From positions 1,100,001 through 1,164,000 of the forward strand of contig NZ_CP117229.1 in NCBI RefSeq assembly GCF_028596125.1: a stretch of DNA of 64,000 nt, written 5' to 3'. The stretch is from Listeria innocua (GTDB lineage: Bacteria > Bacillota > Bacilli > Lactobacillales > Listeriaceae). The notes beneath the pieces are model-generated. The model was not told the origin of the DNA, did no database searches, and was given only the letters and a program-made list of their open reading frames with translations. Below, in pieces: positions 35,144-44,987 of the stretch (within the stretch, counting starts at the first letter, position 1; each line of letters begins with the position of its first letter). The translations under genes and the position numbers were made by a program.

Positions 35144-35902
35144 ATGGAACAGATTCAATCAGTAAAAAACGACCGTGTCAAAACATGGAAGAAACTACAA
35201 ACGAGAAAAGGCCGCGATAAAACCGGAACTTATTTGGTGGAAGGCTTTCATTTAGTGGAAGAAGCGTTACGTCAAGATGGTTTAGTACTGGAGCTGCTTA
35301 TTTCAAGTGGTGTTTCTGTTCCAGAAGAGTGGTTAAAAGGCGACTATGATGTATTTGAAATTAGTTCCGAAATCAGCCATCTAATTAGTGACACAATGAC
35401 AGAACAAGGTGTATTTGCTGTCGTTGCTATTTCAGAGCCTGACATGATGCTATTATATGGTAAGAAATTGTTACTCGTAGATGCAGTACAAGATCCAGGT
35501 AATGTCGGCACGTTAATTCGAACTGCTGATGCGGCTGGATATGATTGTGTCGTTTTAGGCAGAGGCAGTGCAGACCTTTATAATCCAAAAGTTATTCGTA
35601 GCACGCAGGGGAGTCACTTCCATATTCCTGTCATTCAAGCAGATTTATTTGAGTGGGTGGCGAATTTAGAAGAAGAAGGTGTTCCAGTGATTGGAGCAGT
35701 TTTAGATGACCAAGCCAAATCACTCAATGATATGCCAAAGCGTGAAACATTAGCCTTAATGGTTGGAAACGAAGGAAACGGCATATCAGAAGAATTACAA
35801 GATCGACTTTCCGAAAAAGTATATATTCCAATTTACGGTGATAGTGAATCATTAAATGTAGCTGTAGCAGCCGGAATTTTACTTTATGGTTTAAGAAAAT
35901 AA
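35144..35902 (+). CDS. TrmH/SpoU-family RNA 2'-O-methyltransferase
   Basis: 252 aa SPOUT methyltransferase. An N-terminal substrate-binding domain (VKNDRVKTWKKLQTRKGR, YLVEGFHLVEEAL) is followed by the knotted catalytic domain with LLVDAVQDPGNVGTLIRTAD (about 107-126), ALMVGNEGNGISEEL and YGDSESLNVAVAAGILLYGL. It probably modifies 23S rRNA. It is located upstream of pheST, as in Bacillus subtilis (ysgA). Confidence 0.92.
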   Translation: MEQIQSVKNDRVKTWKKLQTRKGRDKTGTYLVEGFHLVEEALRQDGLVLELLISSGVSVPEEWLKGDYDVFEISSEISHLISDTMTEQGVFAVVAISEPDMMLLYGKKLLLVDAVQDPGNVGTLIRTADAAGYDCVVLGRGSADLYNPKVIRSTQGSHFHIPVIQADLFEWVANLEEEGVPVIGAVLDDQAKSLNDMPKRETLALMVGNEGNGISEELQDRLSEKVYIPIYGDSESLNVAVAAGILLYGLRK

Positions 35903-35903
35903 T

Positions 35904-35947
35904 AAAAGTGGTTGATAAGTCGGAATGAACTTATCAACCACTTTTTT
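35904..35947. terminator. Bidirectional terminator
   Basis: Perfect 17-bp stem AAAAGTGGTTGATAAGT / ACTTATCAACCACTTTT with an 8-base loop and T run. It serves both the methyltransferase and the convergent small gene. Confidence 0.93.
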
Positions 35948-36305
35948 AAATCTCTTCTTGTTTTTCCATTTTTACTTCACGAATTGCGACGCGTTTTAAA
36001 TCAGCTACGACACTATGCATATAATCAAACGCAGCGCCCCAGTCAATCCCAGTAAAGAAGCCGTTCGAACTACCTGTTGAGATAATCGTTACTTCTGTTT
36101 CTCCGTGGAAATTATTAATGTTAACAAATAATGCCGCTCGATTAGAAGAACGGAAGTAAAATTTTTCGCAAGCAAGTGTCGCTAGTTCTCCAAAATCAAA
36201 TGTTCTAATTTCGGAAAATACAATATTTGACCCTACTTGACCAGCTTTGATTATTTCGAAGGTTTCTGAAACATCTGTTTTAACAATGTAGCGAATAGAT
36301 GGCAT
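35946..36305 (-). CDS. DUF6054-like small protein of unknown function
   Basis: 119 aa. The ATG at 36305 (MPSIRYIVKTDVSETFEIIK) is chosen because AAGGAGG sits 8 bases upstream; a longer frame to 36323 would start before that site. No signal peptide or membrane helix is visible. The fold looks alpha/beta, with a repeated FNI/NNFHGETEVTIISTGSSNGFF region. The family label is from overall resemblance and the role is unknown. Convergent with the methyltransferase gene. Confidence 0.72.
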   Translation of the reverse strand: MPSIRYIVKTDVSETFEIIKAGQVGSNIVFSEIRTFDFGELATLACEKFYFRSSNRAALFVNINNFHGETEVTIISTGSSNGFFTGIDWGAAFDYMHSVVADLKRVAIREVKMEKQEEI

Positions 36306-36461
36306 GAGAGACGCCTCCTTCATTAATCTATCTTACTTATATTTTAAGTCAGAAGGATACTTTGGTCAATTATATTTCAACTTACTAAATATAAGCAACA
36401 AAAGATTTATTAGTTACTTTCTGATGATAGATATGGTACAATAACGTTAGAGGTGAGAATT

Positions 36462-36785
36462 ATGACTGATGCACATACAGTATGTCCGAAGTTTGAATCG
36501 GCGTTCCAACTATTAGGTAAACGCTGGACTGGACTTATCATCAATGTCTTACTGACTGGTCCAAAAAGGTTTAAACAAGTTGCCGCTGAGATCCCACAAA
36601 TGAGTGATCGGGTGCTTGCAGAACGTTTGAAGGAACTTGAGGAAATGGATATTTGCTTAAGACAAGTTTATCCAGAAACTCCTGTACGCATTGAATATGA
36701 ACTAACCGAAAAAGGTAAAGCACTCCAAGAAGTAATGCTTGAAGTCCAGTGTTGGGCGGATAAATGGGTGGAAGTACCTAATTAA
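36462..36785 (+). CDS. HxlR-family transcriptional regulator
   Basis: 107 aa winged-helix protein: CPKFESAFQLLGKRWTGLII, then KRFKQVAAEIPQMSDRVLAERLKELE (recognition helix) and PVRIEYELTEKGKALQ (wing). A cysteine near the N-terminus (CPKFE) is typical of HxlR proteins that sense electrophiles or oxidants. The ATG at 36462 is well spaced from AGAGGTGAG; the upstream GTG lies in that site. It may control the divergent gene at 35946-36305. Confidence 0.92.
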   Translation: MTDAHTVCPKFESAFQLLGKRWTGLIINVLLTGPKRFKQVAAEIPQMSDRVLAERLKELEEMDICLRQVYPETPVRIEYELTEKGKALQEVMLEVQCWADKWVEVPN

Positions 36786-36787
36786 AA

Positions 36788-36828
36788 AGAGATAATCTCT
36801 CCAACTAATATGGGGAGATTATTTTTTA
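36788..36828 (+). terminator. Terminator after the HxlR gene
   Basis: Stem GATAATCTCTCC / GGGGAGATTATTTTTTA with a T6 run, just before the pheST promoter. Confidence 0.88.
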
Positions 36829-36830
36829 GC

Positions 36831-36859
36831 TTGAATCTTTCGTAGAACCATACTATAAT
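36831..36859 (+). promoter_or_regulatory. pheST promoter
   Basis: TTGAAT (36831-36836), 17 bases, TATAAT (36854-36859): a near-consensus sigma-A promoter placed just before the T-box leader. Confidence 0.8.
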
Positions 36860-36865
36860 AGAAAC

Positions 36866-37128
36866 TATCTAAATAAGTAAAGACAATGAAAGAGCCAAGT
36901 AGCATAGTGAGTCTGTATAGGGAGAAGTGGTCATAGACTGAAAGCCACTTTACAAACGAATTTGCGAACATTTCACCTCTGGAGTCGCCCCCCGAGAAGC
37001 ACGTTATGTGTGAAGGTGGTCCGGTTACTAAGCCGTTATCGAATTTTGAGTGGGAACAAATTTTGTTCTTATTAGGGTGGTACCGCGAGAAGTCTCGTCC
37101 CTTTGTGGATAGAGCTTTTTTATTTTGT
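36866..37128 (+). promoter_or_regulatory. T-box leader (phenylalanine) of pheST
   Basis: Tandem leader elements: a Stem I region with GAGCCAAGTAGCA, a probable specifier TTC (36972-36974) followed by ACC, then the T-box AGGGTGGTACCGCG (about 37074-37087) and a competing terminator stem CTCGTCC / GGATAGAG with a T6 run (about 37094-37122). Uncharged tRNA-Phe should pair with the specifier and T-box and allow readthrough. The TTC codon agrees with the downstream phenylalanyl-tRNA synthetase genes. This leader fills the 365-base gap before pheS. Confidence 0.93.
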
Positions 37129-37150
37129 CTAAAAAGAAGGAGTGAACGGT

Positions 37151-38203
37151 ATGTTAGAGCAATTACAAACGCTGAAAAGTGAAGCAGAAACGCAAATTAA
37201 CGAAGCAGCAGACTTAAAAACATTGAACGACTTACGGGTAAAATACCTTGGTAAAAAAGGCCCGATGACCGAAATCATGAAACAAATGGGGAAACTTTCC
37301 GCAGAAGAAAGACCAAAAATGGGTTCACTTGCTAATGAAGTAAGAACAGCCTTAACAGAAGCGATTTCCAGCAAACAAGAAATTCTGGAAACAGCAGCAA
37401 TTAATGAAAAATTAAAATCAGAAACAATCGATGTTACTTTACCAGGCACAGCGCCAAGCATCGGAACAAAACATTTACTAACACAAGTAATTGAAGAAAT
37501 GGAAGATATGTTCATTGGTATGGGTTATGAAATCGCAGAAGGACCAGAAGTAGAACTGGATTACTATAACTTCGAAGCATTAAACCTTCCAAAAGATCAC
37601 CCAGCTCGTGATATGCAAGATAGCTTCTATATTACAGAAAATACTTTATTACGTACTCAAACATCACCTGTACAAGCAAGAACGATGGAAAAACATGATT
37701 TCTCTAAGGGACCAATCAAAGTTATCTGTCCAGGTAAGGTATACCGCCGCGACAACGATGATGCAACTCACTCCCACCAATTCACGCAAATCGAAGGGCT
37801 AGTTGTTGGTGAAAACATCACTTTTGCTGATTTAAAAGGGACGCTGACTGTTCTCGCTAAAACCATGTTTGGTGAAGAACGCGAAATTCGCCTTCGTCCA
37901 TCATTCTTCCCATTCACTGAGCCGTCTGTTGAAATGGATATTTCTTGTTTCAAATGTGGTGGTAAAGGTTGCCGCGTTTGTAAAGGAACAGGTTGGATTG
38001 AAATTTTAGGAAGCGGTATGGTACATCCAAACGTACTAGAAATGTCCGGTATTGATTCCACTCGTTACAGCGGATTTGCTTTTGGCTTAGGACCTGAACG
38101 TGTTGCGATGTTGAAATACGCAGTGGATGATATTCGCCACTTATATACGAATGATTTACGCTTTACGAAGCAATTCCAAAGCACAGAAACGGGGGAAATC
38201 TAA
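37151..38203 (+). CDS. pheS: Phenylalanyl-tRNA synthetase alpha subunit
   Basis: Catalytic subunit of the heterotetrameric enzyme. 350 aa: an N-terminal coiled coil (about 1-80) and class II motifs ([18 protein letters not shown], then [24 protein letters not shown], and [15 protein letters not shown]). A cysteine cluster [17 protein letters not shown] (about 261-277) may bind zinc, as in other bacilli. The ATG at 37151 fits AAGGAGTG; the earlier GTG (37142) is part of that site. Its stop overlaps the pheT start. Confidence 0.97.
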
Positions 38204-40611
38204 TGTTAGTTTCATATAATTGGGTCAAAGAATTTTTCCAAGACTTCCCGTTAACGGCGGAAGAGCTAGGAGAAGCAATTACAAGAACCGGAATTGAAAT
38301 TGAAGGCGTAGAAGAATTAAGCGCTAGTTTGAAAAATGTCGTGGTAGGCGAAGTATTATCATGTGAACGCCATCCAGATGCAGAAAAATTGAACAAATGC
38401 CTTGTCCAAACTGACGAAGAAGAGCCAGTTCAAATTATTTGCGGAGCTCCAAACGTTGCTGCAGGTCAAAAAGTAATCGTAGCCAAAGTTGGTGCAAGAC
38501 TTCCAGGCGGACTTAAAATCAAACGCGCAAAATTACGCGGCGAAGTTTCAGAAGGAATGATTTGCTCACTTGCTGAACTTGGCTTTGAAAGTAAAGTTGT
38601 ACCAAAAGCTTATGCGGACGGCATTTACGTTTTACCAGAGCATGTTGAAACAGGCGTGAGCGCAATTACTTTACTTGGCTTAGATGATGCGATTCTCGAT
38701 ATGGCAATTACACCAAACCGCGCAGATGCATTAAGTATGAACGGCGTAGCTCATGAAGTAGGCGCAATTATCCATCAAAAGCCAGCGCAACCAACCGAGC
38801 CCGATGTATCTGAAAAAGGTAAAGCGGACGATTTTATTTCTGTAGAAGTAGAAAATCCAACAGAAACACCTTATTATGCTATTAAAATGGTTGAAAACAT
38901 CGAAATTAAAGAATCACCTCTTTGGCTTCAAACAAAATTAATGAAAGCAGGCATCCGTCCACATAATAACGTAGTCGATGTAACAAACTACATTAATTTA
39001 TTATACGGACAACCACTGCATTCGTTTGACTATGATAAAATCGGCAGTAAAAAAATCGTCGTTCGTTCCGCAAAAGAACAAGAAGAAATTACCACACTTG
39101 ATGGCGAGAAAAGAATATTACAAACAGGACACACTGTTATTACTAATGGAACTGAACCGATAGCAATTGCTGGGGTTATGGGCGGAGAGTTTTCTGAAGT
39201 AACTGAAACGACAACAACTGTGGCACTGGAAGGAGCTATTTTCAGTAGTTCATCTGTTGGAAAAGCATCTCGCGAATTATATTTACGTACAGAAGCAAGT
39301 ATTCGATATGATAAAGGTTCTGATGCTTGGAAAGTAGAAAAAGCACTTGCACACGGCGGAGCACTTATCGCTGAACTTAGCGGGGGAACGCTTGTTGGCG
39401 GCGTAGTAGAAGTAGATAATCGTGAAAAAGCAGTAAATAAAATCGAAACAAGCTTAACACGTATTAACCGTATTTTAGGAACGGAGATTTCCCTTTCCGA
39501 AATAGAAACGATTTTTGATCGCTTAGGATTTGTATTAGAAGTTAAAGAAGACACATTAATTATTGAAGTACCGACTAGACGTTGGGACATTACAATTGAA
39601 GCGGATATTTTGGAAGAAGTTGCACGTATTTATGGTTATGATGAAATTCCTGTCACACTTCCAGCAACGAGCACAACTGGTGGATTATCTGACAGCCAAA
39701 AAGCTCGTCGTGTAATGCGCGCTTATTTAGAAGGAGCGGGACTTAACCAAGCATTAACGTATTCCTTAACTTCCAAAAAAGATGCGACTCGTTTAGCGTT
39801 ATCCGATGAAAAAACAGTGGCGCTTTCGATGCCAATGAGTGAAGAACATAGCCATTTAAGAACAAGTATCGTCCCACAATTAATTCGTAGCGCAAGTTAT
39901 AATATTGCTCGTAAAAATATGGACGTAGCACTTTATGAAATGGGAACCGTGTTCTATGCAACAGAAGGTGACAATTTACCAATCGAACAAGAGCATTTAG
40001 CTGGCTTAATTACAGGAAATTGGCACACGGCTGATTGGCAAAAAACACCAAAACCAGTAGACTTCTTTGTTTTAAAAGGAATTGTAGAAGGTTTAGTGAA
40101 CAAACTTGGAATCGAAGCCGAACTGCACTGGAAGCAAATCGAAAAAGAAGAACTGCATCCAGGAAGAACAGCAAGCATCCAGTTAGAAGGAAAAGAAATC
40201 GGTTATCTTGGAGCGCTTCATCCAGCAGTGGAAGCAAGCTACGATTTAAAAGAAACGTATGTATTTGAAATTAATGTAAAAGCGTTACTTGATGCAACGA
40301 AAGAAAAAGTAGTTTATCATCCAATTCCACGCTACCCAGAAATGACACGCGACTTGGCCTTACTTGTGGATAAAGATACTGACCATGCTACGATCTCTCA
40401 AGTAATCAAAGAGCACGGCGGGAATCTCTTAGTCGACATTGAACTATTTGATATTTTCGAAGGCGAAAGTTTAGGCGAAAACAAAAAATCACTCGCTTAT
40501 ACATTAACTTTCCTTGATAGCGAAAGAACACTTGTCGAAGAAGACGTACAAAAAGCAACTAACAAAGTAGTGGAAGCATTACAAGCAAAATTACATGCTA
40601 TTATCCGCTAG
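38203..40611 (+). CDS. pheT: Phenylalanyl-tRNA synthetase beta subunit
   Basis: 802 aa, full length. An N-terminal tRNA-binding EMAP/OB fold (about 40-155, VVGEVLSCERHPDAEKLNKC), a B3/B4 editing domain, a B5 helix-turn domain (about 405-480) and a C-terminal anticodon-binding FDX-ACB domain (about 708-801, RYPEMTRDLALLVDKDTDHA). It starts at the ATG overlapping the pheS stop, which couples the two subunits. Confidence 0.97.
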   Translation: MLVSYNWVKEFFQDFPLTAEELGEAITRTGIEIEGVEELSASLKNVVVGEVLSCERHPDAEKLNKCLVQTDEEEPVQIICGAPNVAAGQKVIVAKVGARLPGGLKIKRAKLRGEVSEGMICSLAELGFESKVVPKAYADGIYVLPEHVETGVSAITLLGLDDAILDMAITPNRADALSMNGVAHEVGAIIHQKPAQPTEPDVSEKGKADDFISVEVENPTETPYYAIKMVENIEIKESPLWLQTKLMKAGIRPHNNVVDVTNYINLLYGQPLHSFDYDKIGSKKIVVRSAKEQEEITTLDGEKRILQTGHTVITNGTEPIAIAGVMGGEFSEVTETTTTVALEGAIFSSSSVGKASRELYLRTEASIRYDKGSDAWKVEKALAHGGALIAELSGGTLVGGVVEVDNREKAVNKIETSLTRINRILGTEISLSEIETIFDRLGFVLEVKEDTLIIEVPTRRWDITIEADILEEVARIYGYDEIPVTLPATSTTGGLSDSQKARRVMRAYLEGAGLNQALTYSLTSKKDATRLALSDEKTVALSMPMSEEHSHLRTSIVPQLIRSASYNIARKNMDVALYEMGTVFYATEGDNLPIEQEHLAGLITGNWHTADWQKTPKPVDFFVLKGIVEGLVNKLGIEAELHWKQIEKEELHPGRTASIQLEGKEIGYLGALHPAVEASYDLKETYVFEINVKALLDATKEKVVYHPIPRYPEMTRDLALLVDKDTDHATISQVIKEHGGNLLVDIELFDIFEGESLGENKKSLAYTLTFLDSERTLVEEDVQKATNKVVEALQAKLHAIIR

Positions 40612-40616
40612 TTAAC

Positions 40617-40671
40617 TAAAAAGAACTGAACTATTTGGAAAACATTTTCGAGTAGTTTGGTTCTTTTTTTG
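40617..40671 (+). terminator. pheST terminator
   Basis: Stem AAAAAGAAC..AACTA / TAGTT..GTTCTTTTTTT with small internal loops and a T7 tail, directly after pheT. Confidence 0.88.
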
Positions 40672-40700
40672 TACAGTGGAAATCTTGCCTGTTTTAACAC

Positions 40701-40730
40701 TTCACTAACTAAAATAACACATGTTATAAT
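40701..40730 (+). promoter_or_regulatory. Promoter with palindrome before the ABC/FtsX exporter
   Basis: TTCACT (40701-40706), 18 bases, and an extended -10 TG-T-TATAAT (40722-40730). A 14-base palindrome ATAACA-CA-TGTTAT (40714-40727) overlaps the -10. It differs from the PrfA-box consensus TTAACANNTGTTAA only at the two outer positions, but its position would repress rather than activate this promoter. Confidence 0.6.
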
Positions 40731-40765
40731 GGTTAAATATGACAAACAAAAGAAGGACGAAAAAA

Positions 40766-41467
40766 ATGACCTATGTAGAAATGAAGGACGTATCTAAATT
40801 CTATCAAATGGGCGAAAATGTTGTTACAGCTAATGATAAAATTAATTTTGGAATTAAAAAAGGGGAATTTGTAGTTATTGTTGGTCCTTCAGGTGCTGGG
40901 AAATCTACCGTATTAAATATCCTTGGTGGAATGGACAGTGCCAGTGAAGGGCGTATCATGGTAGATGGCCAGGATATTGCTCAATATAACGCAAAACAAT
41001 TAACTAAATATCGCCGCACGGATGTCGGATTCGTTTTCCAATTTTACAATTTAGTGCCTAATTTAACTGCCAAAGAAAATGTGGAATTAGCAGCACAAAT
41101 AGCGCCAAATGCATTAGATGCAGAAACCGTTTTAACCCAAGTTGGCTTGAGTCATAGATTAGATAACTTCCCGGCTCAGTTATCTGGCGGTGAGCAGCAA
41201 CGGGTTGCAATTGCTCGAGCATTAGCTAAAGCACCCAAATTGCTTTTATGCGATGAACCAACTGGCGCCCTTGATTATGATACGGGTAAATCAGTCTTAA
41301 AATTATTACAAGAAACTTGCGAAAAGACTGGTACAACAGTTATTGTTATCACCCACAATACAGCGATTACGCCAATTGCAGACCGAATAATTGAAATTAA
41401 TAATGCAAAAGTTCGGAGCATCAAAGAAAATACGGAACCAATGTCCATTGATGATTTAGAATGGTAG
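40766..41467 (+). CDS. ABC transporter ATP-binding protein (MacB/LolD-type)
   Basis: ATPase partner of the FtsX-type permease 13 bases downstream. 233 aa from the ATG at 40766, which has AAGGACG upstream; an earlier ATG (40739) adds nine residues ahead of that site. Walker [11 protein letters not shown]-loop [15 protein letters not shown], signature [15 protein letters not shown], Walker [13 protein letters not shown] and the H-loop THNTAIT are all intact. Such pairs expel antimicrobial peptides, lipids or cell wall compounds; the substrate here is unknown. Confidence 0.93.
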   Translation: MTYVEMKDVSKFYQMGENVVTANDKINFGIKKGEFVVIVGPSGAGKSTVLNILGGMDSASEGRIMVDGQDIAQYNAKQLTKYRRTDVGFVFQFYNLVPNLTAKENVELAAQIAPNALDAETVLTQVGLSHRLDNFPAQLSGGEQQRVAIARALAKAPKLLLCDEPTGALDYDTGKSVLKLLQETCEKTGTTVIVITHNTAITPIADRIIEINNAKVRSIKENTEPMSIDDLEW

Positions 41468-41480
41468 AAAGGAGCAAGCA

Positions 41481-44400
41481 TTGAAACGTTCAGCTTTATG
41501 GAAAGATATCTACCGAGAAATATGGCATTCAAAAAGCCGCTTTATTTCAATTTTTATGCTGATAATGTTAGGTGTTGCTTTTTTCTCTGGACTAAAAGCA
41601 ACTGGACCGGATATGCTTTTAACAGCAGACAATTATTTTAATAAGTATCAACTCGCCAATTTCAATGTCCAGTCAACATATGGACTAGATGATACGGATA
41701 AAGAAGCTTTAGAAGGTATTTCGGGAGTCGCTCAAGTAGACTTAGGATATACAGCAGATACTTTAATGAAAGAAAACAACATCGTTACAAAATTATATTC
41801 AAGCTCTGCAAGTGATAATTTAAATAAATATAAAGTAGTAAGTGGTCGTTTGCCGGAAAAATCAGGTGAGATTGCTCTGGATAACAACAAAGTTATTCAA
41901 GACAACATCAAAATCGGCGACAAAGTAACTTTTGTTAAAAATGATGGAAGTGAATTAACCCATACACTTAAAAAATCAACATATAAAGTAGTTGGCTTTG
42001 TTCGATCACCAGCATACATCCAAAAATCCGAACGGGGATCAAGTACTGTTGGGAAAGGAAAAACAGACGCTTTTGGTGTGATTCCAGAACAAGATTTTGA
42101 TTTGCCAGAATACACTATTGCCAGTCTCACTTTTAATAATCTAGCGGATAAAGAAGCTTTTAGTGATGCTTACATTCGCACGGAGAAAAAAGATAACAAA
42201 AAAGTGGAGCAAGCTTTAGCAGGACAACCAGAAAAACGACTGAATAAAATTAAAACGAGCGAACAAAAAAAATTAGATGATGCCACAGCCGAAATCAATA
42301 AAGGAAAAGCAGAACTACAAAAAAATCAAGCCAAACTAGATGCTGCAAAAGCACAATTGGATGAAGGCTTTTCCAAGTATAATGCAGCAAAAGCTAGCTA
42401 TGATGCCAAAATTAAACAAGGTGAATCAGAAATTGCTGCTGGTGAAGCGGAACTAGCGAACGCCAAAAAACAATTAGATGCCGCAAAAATGCAGATTAAT
42501 CAAGGCGAAGAAGCCATTTTACAAGCTGAAAGAGAATTAGAAGAAGGCCTAGCTGCATGGAATGAGGCCAATAATCTCCTCAATACAGCAAATGGATACT
42601 TAAAAAATGCGCGATCAACCTTAGAAAATGCATTAAAACAACCAGATTTAACTGATTTTGACATCGACCGAGAAAGCTTAACTAATGCATTCAACATGGC
42701 GGCTTCAGAACTTGATATTTCAGCTGAAGAGCTCGCCGAATACGAAGAAACCATTAACACTTTGCTCGATGATTATGAAAATGGAGCCATTAGCGATGCA
42801 CAAATCCGGGAAGCTCTGAACGCTGCACTTAAACAAGTTGCTGAAGGTGAAAAAGCCTATCAATCGGCTCGAACAGTTTTAGATGAAGAAAAACAAAAAA
42901 TAGAGCAAGGCGAAAAAACATTAGCTAGTAAACAACAGCAACTTGAGCAAGCAAAAATAGCGTATCAAGCGGGATTAGCAAAATATCAAGCCGGTCAAGA
43001 AAAAATCTCCCTCGCTAAAAAGCAATTGGCTGATGGAAAAGAGACAGGCGCCGTAGAATTACAAAATGCACTAAAAAAATTAAACAATGGGCAAGCAGAA
43101 TACAATAAAAATCTCGCACTATTTGAAAAAGAGAAAAAGGCAGCTGAAGCCAAATTAGCTAGCGCCGAAAAAGACGTTAAAATTGGCCAAGAAAAACTCG
43201 ATGCACTTAAACTACCGAAATACTATGTCCTTGATCGTAACGATAATCCAGGTTATAGCGAATATAAAGAAAATGCCGATCGTTTAACTTCTTTATCCAC
43301 GGCATTTCCAATCTTTTTCTTCTTAATCGCAGCACTTGTTTGTTTAACAACAATGACTCGAATGGTAGAAGAACAAAGAACGCAAATTGGAACATTAAAA
43401 GCATTTGGTTATTCGAACGGTAGCATCATTTTGAAATATCTTGTTTATGGTTCGATTGCAAGTATTGGCGGAAGTATCGTTGGAATTATAATCGGTTTCC
43501 AATTCTTCCCAAATATTATCTTTAATGCTTATAAAACAATGTATGAAATGCCTGCTGTCGACATCGGATTTTATTGGAGTTACAGTTTATTATCCATTTG
43601 TGTAGCATTATTCTGTACGACTTTCACCGCATATGCAGCATGTCGGGCAGAACTAAGAGCGAATGCAGCTACATTAATGCGCCCGAAAGCACCAAAAATC
43701 GGCAAACGAATTTTCTTAGAACGAATTAGCTTTATCTGGAAACGAATGAATTTTACGAGCAAAGTAACAGCAAGAAATCTCTTCCGCTACAAACAACGGA
43801 TGCTAATGACAGTACTCGGTGTTGCTGGTTGTACAGCGCTAATTCTTACTGGCTTTGGACTGCGAAATTCCATTAGTGATATAGCTAAAATGCAGTACGG
43901 TCAAATAATGAAATATGACGCAGCAGTTTATCAAGATATGAGCGCTCCACCAACAGCAAAAGAAACGTACGATAACCTAATGGAAGATTCTAATATCAAA
44001 AGTAAACTAGCGATGTCGCAAACAAATATAGATGCAGTCAAATCAGGGCAATCCGCACAAGCGAGTTCCATCATTGTCCCTAAAAATTTAAACGAATTAC
44101 CAGACTATATCGTGTTGCGTGACCGTGCTAGTCACACAACAGAAAAGCTAACAGATGATGGAGCAATAATTAGTGAAAAACTAGCTAAATTATTCGATAT
44201 AAAACCAGGCGATTCGATTACTGTAAAAAATGCGAAGAATGATAAGTACAAAATCAAAGTTAGCGCTATTACAGAAAACTATGCAATGCACTATATTTAC
44301 ATGACTCCAACGTATTATCAACAAATATTTGACGAAAAACCTAGTTACAATTTAGATTTATTAAAGCTTAAAGACACTTCTGAAAAAGTAGAAACTGAGT

Positions 44401-44891
44401 TCGCAGAAAAATTAACAGATAGTAAATCTATTTTAACGATTACTTTCTCAAACAATATAAGTTCGATGCTAACGGATACTCTAGATAGTTTAAATATTGT
44501 CATTGTCGTATTAATTACTTCTGCAGCACTACTAGCCTTTGTCGTTTTATACAACCTTACAAATATTAACGTATCAGAGCGTATCAGGGAACTTTCCACT
44601 ATCAAAGTACTCGGTTTTTATCCAAAAGAAGTGACAATGTATGTTTACCGAGAGAATATCATTTTAACCTTGATGGGCATTGTCGCTGGATTTATCCTTG
44701 GCTTCTTCTTGCACCGATTTATTATCACGACTGCAGAAGTCGATCAAATGATGTTCAGCCCTGCAATTGATTGGACAAGCTATCTATTCTCCGGCATTCT
44801 TACCCTTGTTTTTGCATCCATCGTCATGGTTGTGATGCACATTAAACTTAAACGAATTGATATGATTGAAGCACTTAAATCCGTAGAATAA
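41481..44891 (+). CDS. Large FtsX-family ABC permease with extracellular coiled coil
   Basis: 1136 aa. One N-terminal membrane helix (about 17-37) is followed by an extracellular domain to about residue 600, whose part from about 255 to 570 is a long coiled coil rich in A/E/K/Q with repeated units such as AAKAQLDEGFSKYNAAKASY and QLEQAKIAYQAGLAKYQAGQ. FtsX membrane blocks lie at about 610-740 and 1005-1130, with a second soluble domain between. The start is TTG at 41481 behind AAAGGAG. It forms an exporter or signal-type ABC complex with the ATPase just upstream. Confidence 0.92.
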   Translation: MKRSALWKDIYREIWHSKSRFISIFMLIMLGVAFFSGLKATGPDMLLTADNYFNKYQLANFNVQSTYGLDDTDKEALEGISGVAQVDLGYTADTLMKENNIVTKLYSSSASDNLNKYKVVSGRLPEKSGEIALDNNKVIQDNIKIGDKVTFVKNDGSELTHTLKKSTYKVVGFVRSPAYIQKSERGSSTVGKGKTDAFGVIPEQDFDLPEYTIASLTFNNLADKEAFSDAYIRTEKKDNKKVEQALAGQPEKRLNKIKTSEQKKLDDATAEINKGKAELQKNQAKLDAAKAQLDEGFSKYNAAKASYDAKIKQGESEIAAGEAELANAKKQLDAAKMQINQGEEAILQAERELEEGLAAWNEANNLLNTANGYLKNARSTLENALKQPDLTDFDIDRESLTNAFNMAASELDISAEELAEYEETINTLLDDYENGAISDAQIREALNAALKQVAEGEKAYQSARTVLDEEKQKIEQGEKTLASKQQQLEQAKIAYQAGLAKYQAGQEKISLAKKQLADGKETGAVELQNALKKLNNGQAEYNKNLALFEKEKKAAEAKLASAEKDVKIGQEKLDALKLPKYYVLDRNDNPGYSEYKENADRLTSLSTAFPIFFFLIAALVCLTTMTRMVEEQRTQIGTLKAFGYSNGSIILKYLVYGSIASIGGSIVGIIIGFQFFPNIIFNAYKTMYEMPAVDIGFYWSYSLLSICVALFCTTFTAYAACRAELRANAATLMRPKAPKIGKRIFLERISFIWKRMNFTSKVTARNLFRYKQRMLMTVLGVAGCTALILTGFGLRNSISDIAKMQYGQIMKYDAAVYQDMSAPPTAKETYDNLMEDSNIKSKLAMSQTNIDAVKSGQSAQASSIIVPKNLNELPDYIVLRDRASHTTEKLTDDGAIISEKLAKLFDIKPGDSITVKNAKNDKYKIKVSAITENYAMHYIYMTPTYYQQIFDEKPSYNLDLLKLKDTSEKVETEFAEKLTDSKSILTITFSNNISSMLTDTLDSLNIVIVVLITSAALLAFVVLYNLTNINVSERIRELSTIKVLGFYPKEVTMYVYRENIILTLMGIVAGFILGFFLHRFIITTAEVDQMMFSPAIDWTSYLFSGILTLVFASIVMVVMHIKLKRIDMIEALKSVE

Positions 44892-44895
44892 CCTT

Positions 44896-44928
44896 GAAAA
44901 GAACTTGCTATTTAAGCAAGTTCTTTTC
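44896..44928 (+). terminator. Hairpin after the FtsX permease
   Basis: Stem GAAAAGAACTTGCT / AGCAAGTTCTTTTC, 14 bp with a short loop. The T run is inside the stem, so it can work as a terminator; it separates this operon from the MarR gene. Confidence 0.75.
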
Positions 44929-44987
44929 ATTTGACTTCAAAATAAATAAAGCTTAAACTTGGAAATAGTTAAGGGGGTGAACTTTAT

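Noticed and set aside
39030-39590. 186-codon antisense frame inside pheT
   Set aside because: Serine-rich shadow translation of a strongly biased gene; no start signal and no recognisable domain.
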